Assembly (NCBI GenBank): GCA_049972045.1
Contig: JBMFKS010000080.1
Coordinates: 1-13,794, forward strand
DNA: 13,794 nt
From: SpSt-77 sp049972045
GTDB taxonomy: Bacteria; Chloroflexota; Anaerolineae; B4-G1; DUEL01
Direction: 5' to 3'
Under the pieces are notes generated by a model. The model was not told where the DNA came from, made no database searches, and saw nothing but the letters and a program-made list of their open reading frames with translations. Each line of letters starts with the position of its first letter. Position 1 is the first letter of the stretch. A program made the translations under genes and the position numbers. Below are positions 1 to 7,273 of this stretch, one piece after another.

Positions 1-144
1 CTACGCCTTGTGGCCTGCATGGGCCCCTGGCCGCACCGGCAATTCGGACCCATAAGTATAAACTTGACTAACCACTACCCAGAAACTTTGCGCCGACTGA
101 AGGGCCACGCCGAGCCCCTCGGGGCGAGCCCCGTCGGCCACGCC

Positions 145-186
145 GCGCCACGCGCCGAAGGCGCTCGCGCCGAGGCCTTGGGCCGA
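145..186. repeat. 42-bp GC-rich repeat, copy A
   Basis: These 42 bases match 13727-13768 in the same orientation with one mismatch (A at 159, G at 13741). The unit begins GCGCCACGCGCCGA and ends CCTTGGGCCGA, and it contains several short inverted repeats, so it could fold into a branched hairpin. Both copies are outside genes. It looks like one member of a dispersed palindromic intergenic repeat family; what it does is not visible. Confidence 0.8.
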
Positions 187-211
187 CGCCTGGCGCGAAG
201 CGCCCACGAAG

Positions 212-228
212 GCCGATTTCCAATCGGC
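212..228. repeat. Small perfect hairpin
   Basis: GCCGATT and AATCGGC form a 7-bp perfect stem around a 3-base loop (TCC). There is no following T-run, so it is not a standard intrinsic terminator. A similar AT-centred hairpin with GCCG/CGGC arms occurs at 12024-12041, again between genes. Confidence 0.6.
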
Positions 229-323
229 GAAGTTTCTGACCGGCCAGAATGCGCCCCGCGCGATGGGGGAACTCGCAATGACAGCAACACTCCACAGGGA
301 CTCCCAAGGCCGACTGACGTCAT

Positions 324-710
324 ATGAACACCCTCTATTCCGAAACCATCCTGGACCACTACGCCCACCCCCGCAACTGGGGGCATCTCGCTTCGCCAGA
401 CATTGTCGCCGACAGCGACGACCCGTCCTGCGGCGACCAGGTCCACCTGGAGATTGCGCTGGGCCCCGACGGGCGGGTCGCCCAGGTCGCTTTTGAGGGG
501 GAAGGGTGTATGATCAGCATGGCCTCGGCCTCTCTCTTCACCGAGCACCTGCAGGGGAAACGGGTGGAAGACCTGGAAGCGCTCACCGAAGAGGAAGTGC
601 TGGGCTGGCTGGACGCGCCCATCCCGCCGAACCGCCGCGCCTGCGCCCTTTCTCCCCTGGTCGCCCTGCGCGCGGGCCTGGCCGCGTACCGCCGCACCGC
701 CGGAGGCTGA
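324..710 (+). CDS. sufU: SufU/IscU-like Fe-S cluster scaffold, copy 1
   Basis: This 128-residue protein is a NifU N-terminal/SufU family scaffold, expected to take sulfur from a cysteine desulfurase in the cytoplasm and pass on sulfur or a nascent Fe-S cluster. The family landmarks are in order: LDHYAHPRNWG (residues 10-20), Cys36-Gly-Asp38, GEGCMIS with Cys62, and RRACAL with Cys107. The three cysteines and Asp38 are the expected metal/sulfur ligands. The His that precedes the last Cys in IscU is Ala here, which fits SufU better than IscU. The ATG at 324 is preferred because the N-terminal motif follows at once; no clear Shine-Dalgarno sequence precedes it. It abuts a paralogue with no gap. 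No cysteine desulfurase or suf genes are in the window. Confidence 0.9.
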   Translation: MNTLYSETILDHYAHPRNWGHLASPDIVADSDDPSCGDQVHLEIALGPDGRVAQVAFEGEGCMISMASASLFTEHLQGKRVEDLEALTEEEVLGWLDAPIPPNRRACALSPLVALRAGLAAYRRTAGG

Positions 711-1082
711 ATGCCCACCCCCTACCGCGAACGGGTCCTGGACCACTATCAGCACCCCCGCCACTGGGGGCACCTGACGGCTCCGGACCGGGTCGGCGAA
801 GCCGAAAACCCCCTCTGCGGCGACCGGGTGCAGGTGGAACTGCGCCTGAACGGAGCGGGAACTGTCGCAGAGGTGGCCTTCACCGGCGAGGGATGCGTCA
901 TCGCCCTGGCAGCCGCGTCTATGCTGATAGAATACATCCAGGGACGGCCTCTGGAGGAACTGCGCCGCATCGGGGAAGCGGACGTCGTCCAATGGCTGGG
1001 GATGGACCTGCGGCCGGCGCGCCGGGCCTGTGCGCGGGTCGCCCTGGAAGCCCTCCATGCCGCGCTGACCGCGGATGGCTAA
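711..1082 (+). CDS. sufU: SufU/IscU-like Fe-S cluster scaffold, copy 2
   Basis: This 123-residue protein is a tandem paralogue of the preceding gene and aligns with it almost without gaps. LDHYQHPRHWG, Cys36-Gly-Asp38, GEGC with Cys62 and RRACA with Cys107 fall at the same residue numbers. All proposed ligands are kept, so neither copy looks degenerate. Its ATG directly follows the TGA of copy 1, which implies co-translation. The most divergent stretch is after Cys62 (IALAAAS instead of ISMASAS). Whether the two copies form a heteromer, serve different clients or one works as a Zn-dependent sulfur acceptor cannot be read from sequence. Confidence 0.88.
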   Translation: MPTPYRERVLDHYQHPRHWGHLTAPDRVGEAENPLCGDRVQVELRLNGAGTVAEVAFTGEGCVIALAAASMLIEYIQGRPLEELRRIGEADVVQWLGMDLRPARRACARVALEALHAALTADG

Positions 1083-1092
1083 CGGCTGAAAA

Positions 1093-1899
1093 GTGGACCC
1101 CAATCCCCCGGTCTGGAGGTTGATTTTCTCGGCGCCCGCTGACGGGCCGACCCAGATGGCCATAGATGAGGCTATCTGGCAGGGAGTGGCGGAGGGGCGG
1201 GTCCCGCCCACGCTGCGGCTCTACGCCTGGGAGCCGCCCTGCCTCTCCCTGGGCCGTCATCAGAGCGCCGATGAGGTCGACCGGGAGGCGCTGGCCGCCG
1301 CCGGATACGGCCTGGTCCGCCGCCCCACCGGCGGGCGTGCCATCCTCCACATAGACGAACTGACCTACTCCGTCGCCGCGCCGCTCACTGACCCGCGCGT
1401 GCGCGGGGACATCCTGACCAGTTGCCAGCGCCTCAGCCAGGGGCTGCTGGCCGCCCTGGCCCTGCTGGGAGTACAGGCCACCGCCCACCAGCAAAAGCCC
1501 TCCGCCGACATCGGGCCCGTCTGCTTTGAGACGCCGGGGGAGTTTGAAATCGTCGTCGGGGGGCGGAAACTCATCGGCAGTGCCCAGGCCCGGGGGCGCG
1601 GCGCCCTCCTCCAGCACGGAGCGCTCCCGCTGACCGGCGACATCGCCCGCATCTGCCGGTTTCTGACCGTGCCGCCGGACCCGACGCGCGTGCGTGCCCG
1701 GGCGACGACCCTGGCGGAGGTCCTGGGGCGGGAGGTCTCGTGGGATGAGGCCGCGCGGGCCGTCGCCGACGGTTTCGCCCACGCACTGGGCATCCAACTG
1801 GAGAAAGGGGAATTGACCCCCTGGGAAGTGACCGTCGCGCAACAACTGCGACAAGAGAAGTACACCTCAGATACCTGGACCCTCTGGCACTCCCTATGA
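1093..1899 (+). CDS. lipM: Octanoyltransferase, LipM type (biotin/lipoate ligase fold)
   Basis: This 268-residue protein has the lipoate-protein ligase/octanoyltransferase fold. It would move octanoate from octanoyl-ACP to a lipoyl domain, probably GcvH, in the cytoplasm as the first step of lipoate assembly. Motifs are RRPTGGRAILH (76-86), GPVCFETP with the likely nucleophile Cys144, GGRKLIGSAQ with Lys159 (156-165), and LLQHGALPL (172-180). The CF-x-P Cys block is typical of LipM/LipL; LplA enzymes lack it. The length is close to the roughly 280 residues usual for LipM. The start is GTG at 1093, only 10 bases after sufU copy 2; a TTG at 1120 is an alternative. The stop overlaps the next start (ATGA). 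LipL (an amidotransferase) is a less likely alternative. Confidence 0.88.
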   Translation: MDPNPPVWRLIFSAPADGPTQMAIDEAIWQGVAEGRVPPTLRLYAWEPPCLSLGRHQSADEVDREALAAAGYGLVRRPTGGRAILHIDELTYSVAAPLTDPRVRGDILTSCQRLSQGLLAALALLGVQATAHQQKPSADIGPVCFETPGEFEIVVGGRKLIGSAQARGRGALLQHGALPLTGDIARICRFLTVPPDPTRVRARATTLAEVLGREVSWDEAARAVADGFAHALGIQLEKGELTPWEVTVAQQLRQEKYTSDTWTLWHSL

Positions 1900-2909
1900 T
1901 CCAACGACGCTGGCCCCTTCTCCTCATCGGCTTCGTCCTCAGCCTCTTCTTCCTGTGGTTCGCCTTCCGGGACCTGCACCTGGGGGAGGTCTGGGGCGCA
2001 ATGAAGACGGCCCGCTACATCTGGCTCCTCCCCGGCGTAACGGTCTACTTTATCTCCGTCTGGTTTCGCTCCTGGCGGTGGAAGTTCCTGCTGCGCGGGA
2101 GCAAATCGGTCCCCACGGCCCGCCTCTTCCCCGTCGTCGTCATCGGCTATATGGGCAACGACATTCTGCCCTTCCGGCTGGGGGAGGTGCTGCGGGCCTA
2201 CATCCTTTGGCGGAAGGAGGGCGTCCACATCGGCACCACCCTGACCACCGCGATCCTGGAGCGGCTGTTTGACGGCCTGACGCTGGTCTGCTTTGTCCTC
2301 TTCGGCCTGCTATTCCTGCCCCTCTCCGCGTTTCTGGGACGGCTGGTCGCGATAGCCAGCGGGGTCTTCTTCGGCGCGCTGGCTGTTTTCCTCGTCCTGG
2401 CCGCCCATCCGGACCGCCTGCGACAGACGGGCCACCGGGTTCTGGACCGGCTCGTTCCCCCTCGCATCCGTCCGCCGCTCCTGAACCTCCTGGAAGGCGT
2501 CATCGCCGGACTGGAGGGACTGCGCAGCGCGCGGGACGTCCTGGTCCTCTTCGGCATCACCCTCTGGGTCTGGCTGCTGGAAGCGCTCAAGTACTGGCTG
2601 GTCAGTTTCGCCTTTGACCTGCACCTGGGGTACATCGGCGTGATGGTGATGGGCGGGGCCGTCAACCTGCTGACCGCGCTTCCCTCCCTGCCCGGCTATA
2701 TCGGCACGTTTGAAGTGGGCATCAAAATCCTGCAGGGGATGGGAGCACCGGCAGCGGCGGCGGGAAGTTACATCCTGGTCCTTCACGCCATCCTGCTGAT
2801 CCCGGTGACCCTACTGGGGCTGGCATTTATGGCGATAGAGGGGGTCCGCTGGGCGGAGGTGAGCCAGGCCGCCCGGGGAGACTTGTCTCCTCCCGATTGT
2901 CCTGTATAA
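1896..2909 (+). CDS. Flippase-like integral membrane protein (UPF0104/LPG synthase TM family)
   Basis: This 337-residue, highly hydrophobic protein belongs to the family that includes the transmembrane part of lysylphosphatidylglycerol synthase and YbhN-like proteins. A first helix occupies about residues 7-24. The family block follows with FRSWRWKFLL (about 57-66) and GYMGNDILPFRLGEVLRAY (about 83-101). Several further helices and a conserved end (GxIGTFEVG-like, PGYIGTFEVG) complete the fold. Such proteins are proposed to move or bind lipids or polyprenyl-linked substrates in the cytoplasmic membrane, but the substrate here is unknown. There is no soluble aminoacyl-transferase domain. The start overlaps lipM by 4 bases, which suggests translational coupling. 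The last codons contain the promoter of the next gene. Confidence 0.8.
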   Translation: MIQRRWPLLLIGFVLSLFFLWFAFRDLHLGEVWGAMKTARYIWLLPGVTVYFISVWFRSWRWKFLLRGSKSVPTARLFPVVVIGYMGNDILPFRLGEVLRAYILWRKEGVHIGTTLTTAILERLFDGLTLVCFVLFGLLFLPLSAFLGRLVAIASGVFFGALAVFLVLAAHPDRLRQTGHRVLDRLVPPRIRPPLLNLLEGVIAGLEGLRSARDVLVLFGITLWVWLLEALKYWLVSFAFDLHLGYIGVMVMGGAVNLLTALPSLPGYIGTFEVGIKILQGMGAPAAAAGSYILVLHAILLIPVTLLGLAFMAIEGVRWAEVSQAARGDLSPPDCPV

Positions 2910-2910
2910 T
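2883..2910 (+). promoter_or_regulatory. Sigma-70-like promoter for the DegV gene
   Basis: TATAAT (2905-2910) is a perfect -10 box and TTGTCT (2883-2888) matches 4 of 6 bases of the -35 consensus, with a 16-base spacer. The -10 box overlaps the TAA stop (2907-2909) of the flippase-like gene. Transcription would begin near 2917, just before the AAAGGAG ribosome binding site, giving a very short leader. Confidence 0.65.
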
Positions 2911-2930
2911 TCAGAGGGAAAGGAGCCATC

Positions 2931-3773
2931 ATGATCAAAATCGTCACCGATACCACTTCAGGCCTGCCGCTGGAACTGGCCCAGGCCCACGACATCCCGG
3001 TTCTCCCGCAGATCATCATCTTCGGCGAGGAGTCCTACCGGGACGACACGGAGATGGACACCCGGACCTTCCTGCAGAGACTGCGCTCTTCACCGACGCT
3101 GCCCAAGACGGCCGCGCCGCCCCCGGCCCTCTATACCCCCATCTTTGAGCGGTTGCTGGCGGAGGGGTATCGGACCATCATTTGCCTGCATCCGTCCTCC
3201 GAACTGAGCGGCACGGTCCGCAGCGCGCTGACGGCGGCCCAGGACTTTCCCGAAGCGGACATCCGGGTGGTGGATACCCGCACCATTGCCGCGCCGCTGG
3301 CAACGGTAGTTCTCCTGGCCGCCCGCTGGGCACAGGAGGGAGTGGACGCCGACACGATCATCGCCCGGGTCCAGGACATGCTGGCCCGCCAGCAGGTCTA
3401 TTTTGTGGTGGACACGCTGGAGTACCTCCATCGGGGTGGCCGCATCGGCGGCGCCCAGGCCCTGCTGGGCGGGCTTCTCCAGGTCAAGCCCATCCTCACC
3501 CTGCGGGACGGTCGGGTGGAGCCCTTGGAGCAACAGCGGACGCAGCGGCGGGCCCTGGCGCGCCTGCGGGAACTGGTCCTGGAAGGGTGCCCCCGCAGCC
3601 CCGAATCCTACCTGGCGGTCATGCACGCCGACGCCGAAGCCCCGGCCCGGGAACTGGCGGCAGAGTTCGCCGCCCAACTGGGCATCCCCGAGGTCCCCAT
3701 CTACGAACTGCCCCCCGCCATCGTCACCCACGCCGGACCGGGAGTGCTGGCCGTCAGTTATTTTGCCGTGTAG
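2931..3773 (+). CDS. DegV family fatty-acid-binding protein
   Basis: This 280-residue protein has the usual full length for DegV proteins, which bind a fatty acid between two alpha/beta domains. Some members (FakB) present fatty acids to the kinase FakA. Visible features are the N-terminal TDTTSGLP (6-13), PKTAAPPP (58-65), the lipid-carboxylate loop HPSSELSGT (87-95), and LEYLHRGGRIGGAQALLGG, followed by KPIL. The ribosome binding site AAAGGAG lies 7-8 bases before the ATG. No FakA-like kinase is in the window, so a FakB role is only a possibility. It appears to have its own promoter. The stop codon lies at the edge of a motif that recurs in inverted form at 64-78. Confidence 0.9.
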   Translation: MIKIVTDTTSGLPLELAQAHDIPVLPQIIIFGEESYRDDTEMDTRTFLQRLRSSPTLPKTAAPPPALYTPIFERLLAEGYRTIICLHPSSELSGTVRSALTAAQDFPEADIRVVDTRTIAAPLATVVLLAARWAQEGVDADTIIARVQDMLARQQVYFVVDTLEYLHRGGRIGGAQALLGGLLQVKPILTLRDGRVEPLEQQRTQRRALARLRELVLEGCPRSPESYLAVMHADAEAPARELAAEFAAQLGIPEVPIYELPPAIVTHAGPGVLAVSYFAV

Positions 3774-3814
3774 TGGTTTGTCAACAGCACTTTTGTGGGT
3801 CTTTGCGCCCTCCA

Positions 3815-3842
3815 GTAGGGCAACTGCTCGCAGTTGCCCTAC
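3815..3842. repeat. Perfect 13-bp inverted repeat between genes
   Basis: GTAGGGCAACTGC and GCAGTTGCCCTAC are perfect complements separated by two bases, so a long stable hairpin or cruciform is possible. It lies in the 99-base gap between the DegV and GNAT-like genes. It is not followed by a T-run, so intrinsic termination is doubtful. The sequence directly after it, CTACGCCTTG (3839-3848), is the same as the first ten bases of the window, which suggests a dispersed element. Confidence 0.75.
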
Positions 3843-3872
3843 GCCTTGATGACTTTCATCGGAGCTAAGCGA

Positions 3873-4994
3873 ATGGTGCAGATTCACCAAGTCCGAACCG
3901 ATGACCCCAGGGACGTGGAGCGTTTCATCCGCTTTCCCTTCCACCTATACCGGGGATGTCCGTACTGGGTGCCGCCGCTGGTCTCCAGTGCCCGCAAACA
4001 ACTGAATCGGGAACGTCACCCCTATTACCGCCACTCCGACGCCGACTTCTTCCTGGCAACGGTCGGGAAGGAAGTGGTGGGGCGGATCGCCGTCCTGGAG
4101 CCCCGCAAGCGCAACGCCTATCGGGGCCAGAAGGGGGCCTTCTTTGCCCTGTTTGACGCGGTGGACGACGGGGAGGTGGTCCGCGCGCTCTTTGACGCCG
4201 CCTTTGACTGGGCCCGGAGGCGGGGGTTGGAGACCATCAGCGGGCCCGAGGGTTTCTCCGCCGGAGACTCCCTGGGGGTACTGATTCGGGGGTTTGAGTA
4301 CCTGCCTGCCCTGGGCATCGCCTACAACTATCCCTACTACGACCGCCTCATCCAGGAGGCCGGTTTCCGGAAGCAGACGGACTATTTCTCCGGCTACCTG
4401 CCTGGGAGCACCCGGTTGCCGGAGCGGATTCATGAGATTGCCGAACGGGTGAAGGCCCGGCGGGGCTTTCAGGTGCTGACATTCCGGAACAAAGCGGAGA
4501 TGCGGGCTATCGCCCCCCGGGTCGTGGAGGCCTACAACGCCGCCTTCGCCGAGAACCGGGAGTTCGTCCCCATCACCGGGGAGGACGCGCAGCGCATCAT
4601 TGATCGGCTGGTCAACCTGACCCGGCCCGATCTTTCCAAGGCTGTCGTCAAGGGAGATGAGATCGTCGGATTCATTCTGGGCTTCCCGAACGTCAACCGG
4701 GCCCTGCAGCGGTGCGGCGGGCGCCTCTACCCCTTCGGCTGGGCTATGCTCCTCTGGGAGTTCCACCATACCGACCGGATAGACTTCAACGGTGGCGGCA
4801 TCCTGCCCAAGTACCATGGGTTGGGCGTGGACGCCATTATGTTCACCGAACTGGAGAAAACCGTCCACGAGCGGGGCTTCCGCCACGCCGAAATCGTCCA
4901 GGTCAACGAGCAGAACGCCAAGATGATGCGGGAGATGGAGGGGCTGGGGGTGAACTTCTACAAGGCCCACCGCATCTACGAACGGGCGCTGTAG
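3873..4994 (+). CDS. GNAT-fold protein, probable N-acetyltransferase
   Basis: This 373-residue protein looks like two acetyltransferase-like halves, as in uncharacterised long GNAT proteins of many bacteria. The C-terminal half has the GNAT signature: FNGGGILPKYHGLGVDAIMF (acetyl-CoA loop region), a following helix, EIVQVNEQNAKMM, and LGVNFYKAHRIYER. The N-terminal half has FFLATVGKEVVGRIAVLEP, a typical GNAT beta-strand pair. The substrate is unknown. I chose the ATG at 3873 because GGAG lies 8 bases upstream. The in-frame starts at 3834, 3846 and 3849 lie in or directly beside the hairpin repeat and have no ribosome binding site. No transmembrane segment is seen. It is separated from the next gene by a heptamer array. 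Confidence 0.75.
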   Translation: MVQIHQVRTDDPRDVERFIRFPFHLYRGCPYWVPPLVSSARKQLNRERHPYYRHSDADFFLATVGKEVVGRIAVLEPRKRNAYRGQKGAFFALFDAVDDGEVVRALFDAAFDWARRRGLETISGPEGFSAGDSLGVLIRGFEYLPALGIAYNYPYYDRLIQEAGFRKQTDYFSGYLPGSTRLPERIHEIAERVKARRGFQVLTFRNKAEMRAIAPRVVEAYNAAFAENREFVPITGEDAQRIIDRLVNLTRPDLSKAVVKGDEIVGFILGFPNVNRALQRCGGRLYPFGWAMLLWEFHHTDRIDFNGGGILPKYHGLGVDAIMFTELEKTVHERGFRHAEIVQVNEQNAKMMREMEGLGVNFYKAHRIYERAL

Positions 4995-5001
4995 CGGAGA
5001 C

Positions 5002-5064
5002 GGACGACGGACGACAGACCACAGACGACAGACCACAGACCACAGACAACAGACAACAGACGAC
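5002..5064. repeat. Heptanucleotide array 1 (RGACNAC)
   Basis: Nine contiguous 7-base units fit RGACNAC: two GGACGAC, then AGACCAC, AGACGAC, two AGACCAC, two AGACAAC and AGACGAC. Variation is almost confined to positions 1 and 5. The array ends 8 bases before the rseP start codon and replaces any recognisable ribosome binding site. The same consensus makes up the first half of the array at 7271-7347. Heptamer short tandem repeats are known from cyanobacteria, and the form here is similar. Confidence 0.9.
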
Positions 5065-5072
5065 TAACGGCT

Positions 5073-6374
5073 ATGGAACTCTTTACGTGGCTCACCCTGG
5101 CCCTGGTCCTGATGCTGGGGCCGATGATTCTGATTCACGAGTGGGGGCATTTTATCACCGCCCGGCGGGCCGGTGCGCGCGTGCTGGAATTCGGCCTGGG
5201 CTTCCCGCCCCGCCTGTTCACCCTGTATCGGGAGCCCGGCACGATGGAGGTGGATGGGCAACGCCTGATGCTGCCCGGCCCGGTCCGTCTGCCCCCAGGC
5301 CTGGCGCCGGGCCAGCCTGTGGAGGTCCGTCTTCAGCCCGGCTCGGCGGGACCCCCGCGGGTCGTGGAGGTCCGGCGGACCCCGGTGGTGCCCCAGATGG
5401 AGCCGCCGCCGGCGCCCTGGCTGCGCGGGACCGTCACCGCGCTGGAGCCCGGTACCATTTACTCCCTCAACCTGCTCCCACTGGGGGGATTTGTCCGCAT
5501 TCTGGGCGAGGAGGACCCGTCCCACCCCCAGAGCCTGGCCGCGCGGCCGAAGCGATGGCGGCTGACGGTGCTCCTCTCCGGCGCGCTGCTCAACATTCTG
5601 ACCGCCTTTCTTCTGATGGCTGCGGCTTATGCGACGGGCTTCCCCACCCGCGCCTTCGTCCAGATTCAGGAGGTGGTTCCGGATAGTCCCGCCGAGAAGG
5701 CCGGCCTCCTCCCAGGCGACGTCGTCACCGCCGTCAACGGAGATCGGCTGGAGAAGGGGAGCATAGAATTGCGGGAATGGATTCGCTCCTCCCCGGGAGA
5801 GCCGCTGGAACTGACCGTTCTCAGGGGAAAGGCGTCCTTCACCCTCACGGCCACCCCGGTCCTGACCGACGGGCGCGGCTTTCTGGGCATCGGCCTCCAG
5901 GACTGGCCCGACCTGGCGTCGGTGGAGCGGTATTCCCTCCCCCGTGCCACCGTCGCCGCCGGAAAGAGCATGGCCGCTGTCATCCTCAGCATCCTCACCC
6001 TGCCGCGCGTAGTCTCCAGCGGCCAGGTCTCCGTGGCCGAAGCCGTCCGTCCGGTGGGCATCCCGGGCATCCTGGGATTCCTGGGCTATGCCCTCAAGGA
6101 GAGTATAGAGACGGGCATCCCCTTCCTGGCACTCCAGGTCACTGCCCTGATCAGCCTGGCCGTTGGGATGACCAACCTGCTCCCGTTGCCCGGGCTGGAC
6201 GGCGGGCGGGCCCTTTTCGTTATCATAGAGGCCGTTTGGGGCCGCCGCATCTCCCCGCAGACCGAAGCGAAAATCCACATGGCCGGGATGTTCATCCTGA
6301 TCGGCCTTTCGCTGATCATCATCATCATGGACATCGTGAACCCCATTATCCCCTGGTCATGGCTGAGCCGATAG
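5073..6374 (+). CDS. rseP: RseP-like site-2 intramembrane zinc protease with PDZ domain
   Basis: This 433-residue protein is a site-2 protease that would cleave membrane-spanning substrates within the bilayer. The zinc motif is HEWGH (22-26) in the first helix; Trp at the third position is less common than Leu or Phe. SLNLLPLGGFVRILGEED follows at 131-148, the SGALLN segment is at 169-174, one PDZ domain is at about 195-262, and the third zinc ligand is Asp376 in NLLPLPGLDGG (368-378). The odd part is residues about 51-129, a Pro/Arg/Val-rich insertion between PPRLF and the LPLGGF strand, which normally lie only 10-20 residues apart. No Shine-Dalgarno sequence is visible; a heptamer array occupies that place. 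It overlaps the EamA gene by 16 bases. Confidence 0.88.
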   Translation: MELFTWLTLALVLMLGPMILIHEWGHFITARRAGARVLEFGLGFPPRLFTLYREPGTMEVDGQRLMLPGPVRLPPGLAPGQPVEVRLQPGSAGPPRVVEVRRTPVVPQMEPPPAPWLRGTVTALEPGTIYSLNLLPLGGFVRILGEEDPSHPQSLAARPKRWRLTVLLSGALLNILTAFLLMAAAYATGFPTRAFVQIQEVVPDSPAEKAGLLPGDVVTAVNGDRLEKGSIELREWIRSSPGEPLELTVLRGKASFTLTATPVLTDGRGFLGIGLQDWPDLASVERYSLPRATVAAGKSMAAVILSILTLPRVVSSGQVSVAEAVRPVGIPGILGFLGYALKESIETGIPFLALQVTALISLAVGMTNLLPLPGLDGGRALFVIIEAVWGRRISPQTEAKIHMAGMFILIGLSLIIIIMDIVNPIIPWSWLSR

Positions 6375-7273
6375 AAGATCAAGTCCGCGCCCATCCGCGC
6401 GCGTCCGCGTCCCCTTTCCCCCCCCACCTGGCATTGGTGGTGGGGGTACTGGCGGCTTCCACCGCCTCGCCGATTATCCGACTGGCCCAGGCGGAGGTGA
6501 ACTCGCTGGCCATTGCCGCCTGGCGGCTCACCCTCGCCTCCCTCATCCTGGCCCCGGTCACCCTGGCGACCCGGCGGGAGGAACTGCGCGGCCTGGCCCA
6601 GCGGGACTGGCTGCTGATGTTGGGCTCCGGCGCCATGCTGGCGGTCCACTTCGCCACCTGGATTTCCTCCCTGGCCTACACCTCCGTTGCCGCTTCGGTG
6701 GTCCTGGTCAGCACCAGCCCGCTCTTCGTGGGCCTGGGGTCGTTCCTGATTCTGCGGGAACGGCTGAGCCGCCCGCTGGTAGTCGGGCTGGCCGTGGCCA
6801 CCGTCGGATCCGTCATCATCGGCATGGACGATTGGGGGCAGGGCACCCACCGGCTGACCGGAGACCTGCTGGCGCTGGCGGGCGCGCTCTCCGTGGCCGG
6901 CTACTTCCTCATCGGGCGACGGCTGCGGGCCCGCCTCTCCCTGCTGGCCTACGTCTTTCCCGTCTACTCCACCGCCGCCGTTGTCCTGATGGCTGTCGCC
7001 GGCCTGGCACGCGTCCCCCTGGGAGGATACCCCCCGATCCACTGGCTCTGGCTGCTCCTGCTGGCGCTGGGGCCGCAGATCACGGGCCACTCCTCCCTGA
7101 ACTGGGCCCTCCGCCACCTCCCGGCCACCTACGTGACGCTGGCCGTCCTGGGCGAACCTATCGGCTCCAGTATTCTGGCATGGATCATCCTGGGCGAAGT
7201 CCCGGGCATCGTCACCCTGCTGGGCGGTGCGCTGGTCCTGGCCGGCATCGCCCTGGCCACCCGCCCGGAATGA
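6359..7273 (+). CDS. EamA/DMT family transporter
   Basis: This 304-residue protein has about ten hydrophobic helices in two EamA-like halves, the standard size for drug/metabolite exporters. Typical segments are STASPIIRLAQ (early), AWRLTLASLILAPVT, TSVAASVVLVSTSPLF, and in the second half HSSLNWALRHLPATYVTLAVLGEPIGSSILAWIILGE (near residues 242-278). The substrate is unknown. The ATG at 6359 lies within the 3' end of rseP (16-base overlap) without a clear ribosome binding site, so translation is probably coupled to rseP. The cytoplasmic N-terminal tail (residues about 8-20) is encoded by three imperfect 10-base repeats (6384-6413). Its TGA stop is also the first three bases of a heptamer array. 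Confidence 0.85.
   Translation: MAEPIEDQVRAHPRASASPFPPHLALVVGVLAASTASPIIRLAQAEVNSLAIAAWRLTLASLILAPVTLATRREELRGLAQRDWLLMLGSGAMLAVHFATWISSLAYTSVAASVVLVSTSPLFVGLGSFLILRERLSRPLVVGLAVATVGSVIIGMDDWGQGTHRLTGDLLALAGALSVAGYFLIGRRLRARLSLLAYVFPVYSTAAVVLMAVAGLARVPLGGYPPIHWLWLLLLALGPQITGHSSLNWALRHLPATYVTLAVLGEPIGSSILAWIILGEVPGIVTLLGGALVLAGIALATRPE
6384..6413. repeat. Three 10-bp repeats inside the transporter N-terminus
   Basis: Three consecutive 10-base units, TCCGCGCCCA, TCCGCGCGCG and TCCGCGTCCC, share the TCCGCG core. They encode part of the transporter's N-terminal tail before the first helix. A comparable 10-base periodic stretch (cores TGCGT, AGCGT, TGCGT) is at 13113-13142 between genes. Confidence 0.55.

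Larger units (their letters stand above)
1..323. other. Non-coding repeat-rich region before the first gene
   Basis: No coding region is supported here. Open frames exist on both strands, but their translations are Arg/Ala/Gly-rich low-complexity products of GC-rich repeats and none has a ribosome binding site or a recognisable family. The stretch contains a 42-base repeat (145-186) copied at the far end of the window and a small perfect hairpin (212-228). An 8-base palindrome TGACGTCA (315-322) lies directly before the first start codon. The first ten bases, CTACGCCTTG, also occur at 3839-3848 just after another hairpin element, so the window may begin at the tail of a related repeat. I see no convincing promoter for the first operon. 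Confidence 0.6.

Noticed and set aside
50..80. Reverse-strand promoter with TATACT near 57-62
   Set aside because: No acceptable -35 box lies at the right distance and no - strand gene follows inside the window.
10..327. Short open frames on both strands in the first 323 bases
   Set aside because: Translations are repeat-derived Arg/Ala-rich sequence without family resemblance or start signals.
3815..3842. Intrinsic terminator for degV
   Set aside because: The stem is strong, but no T-run follows; the sequence after it is GC-mixed. It is better described as a repeat element.
3834..3872. Upstream starts for the GNAT-like gene (TTG 3834, TTG 3846, ATG 3849)
   Set aside because: They lie in or directly beside the hairpin repeat without a ribosome binding site, whereas the ATG at 3873 has GGAG 8 bases upstream.
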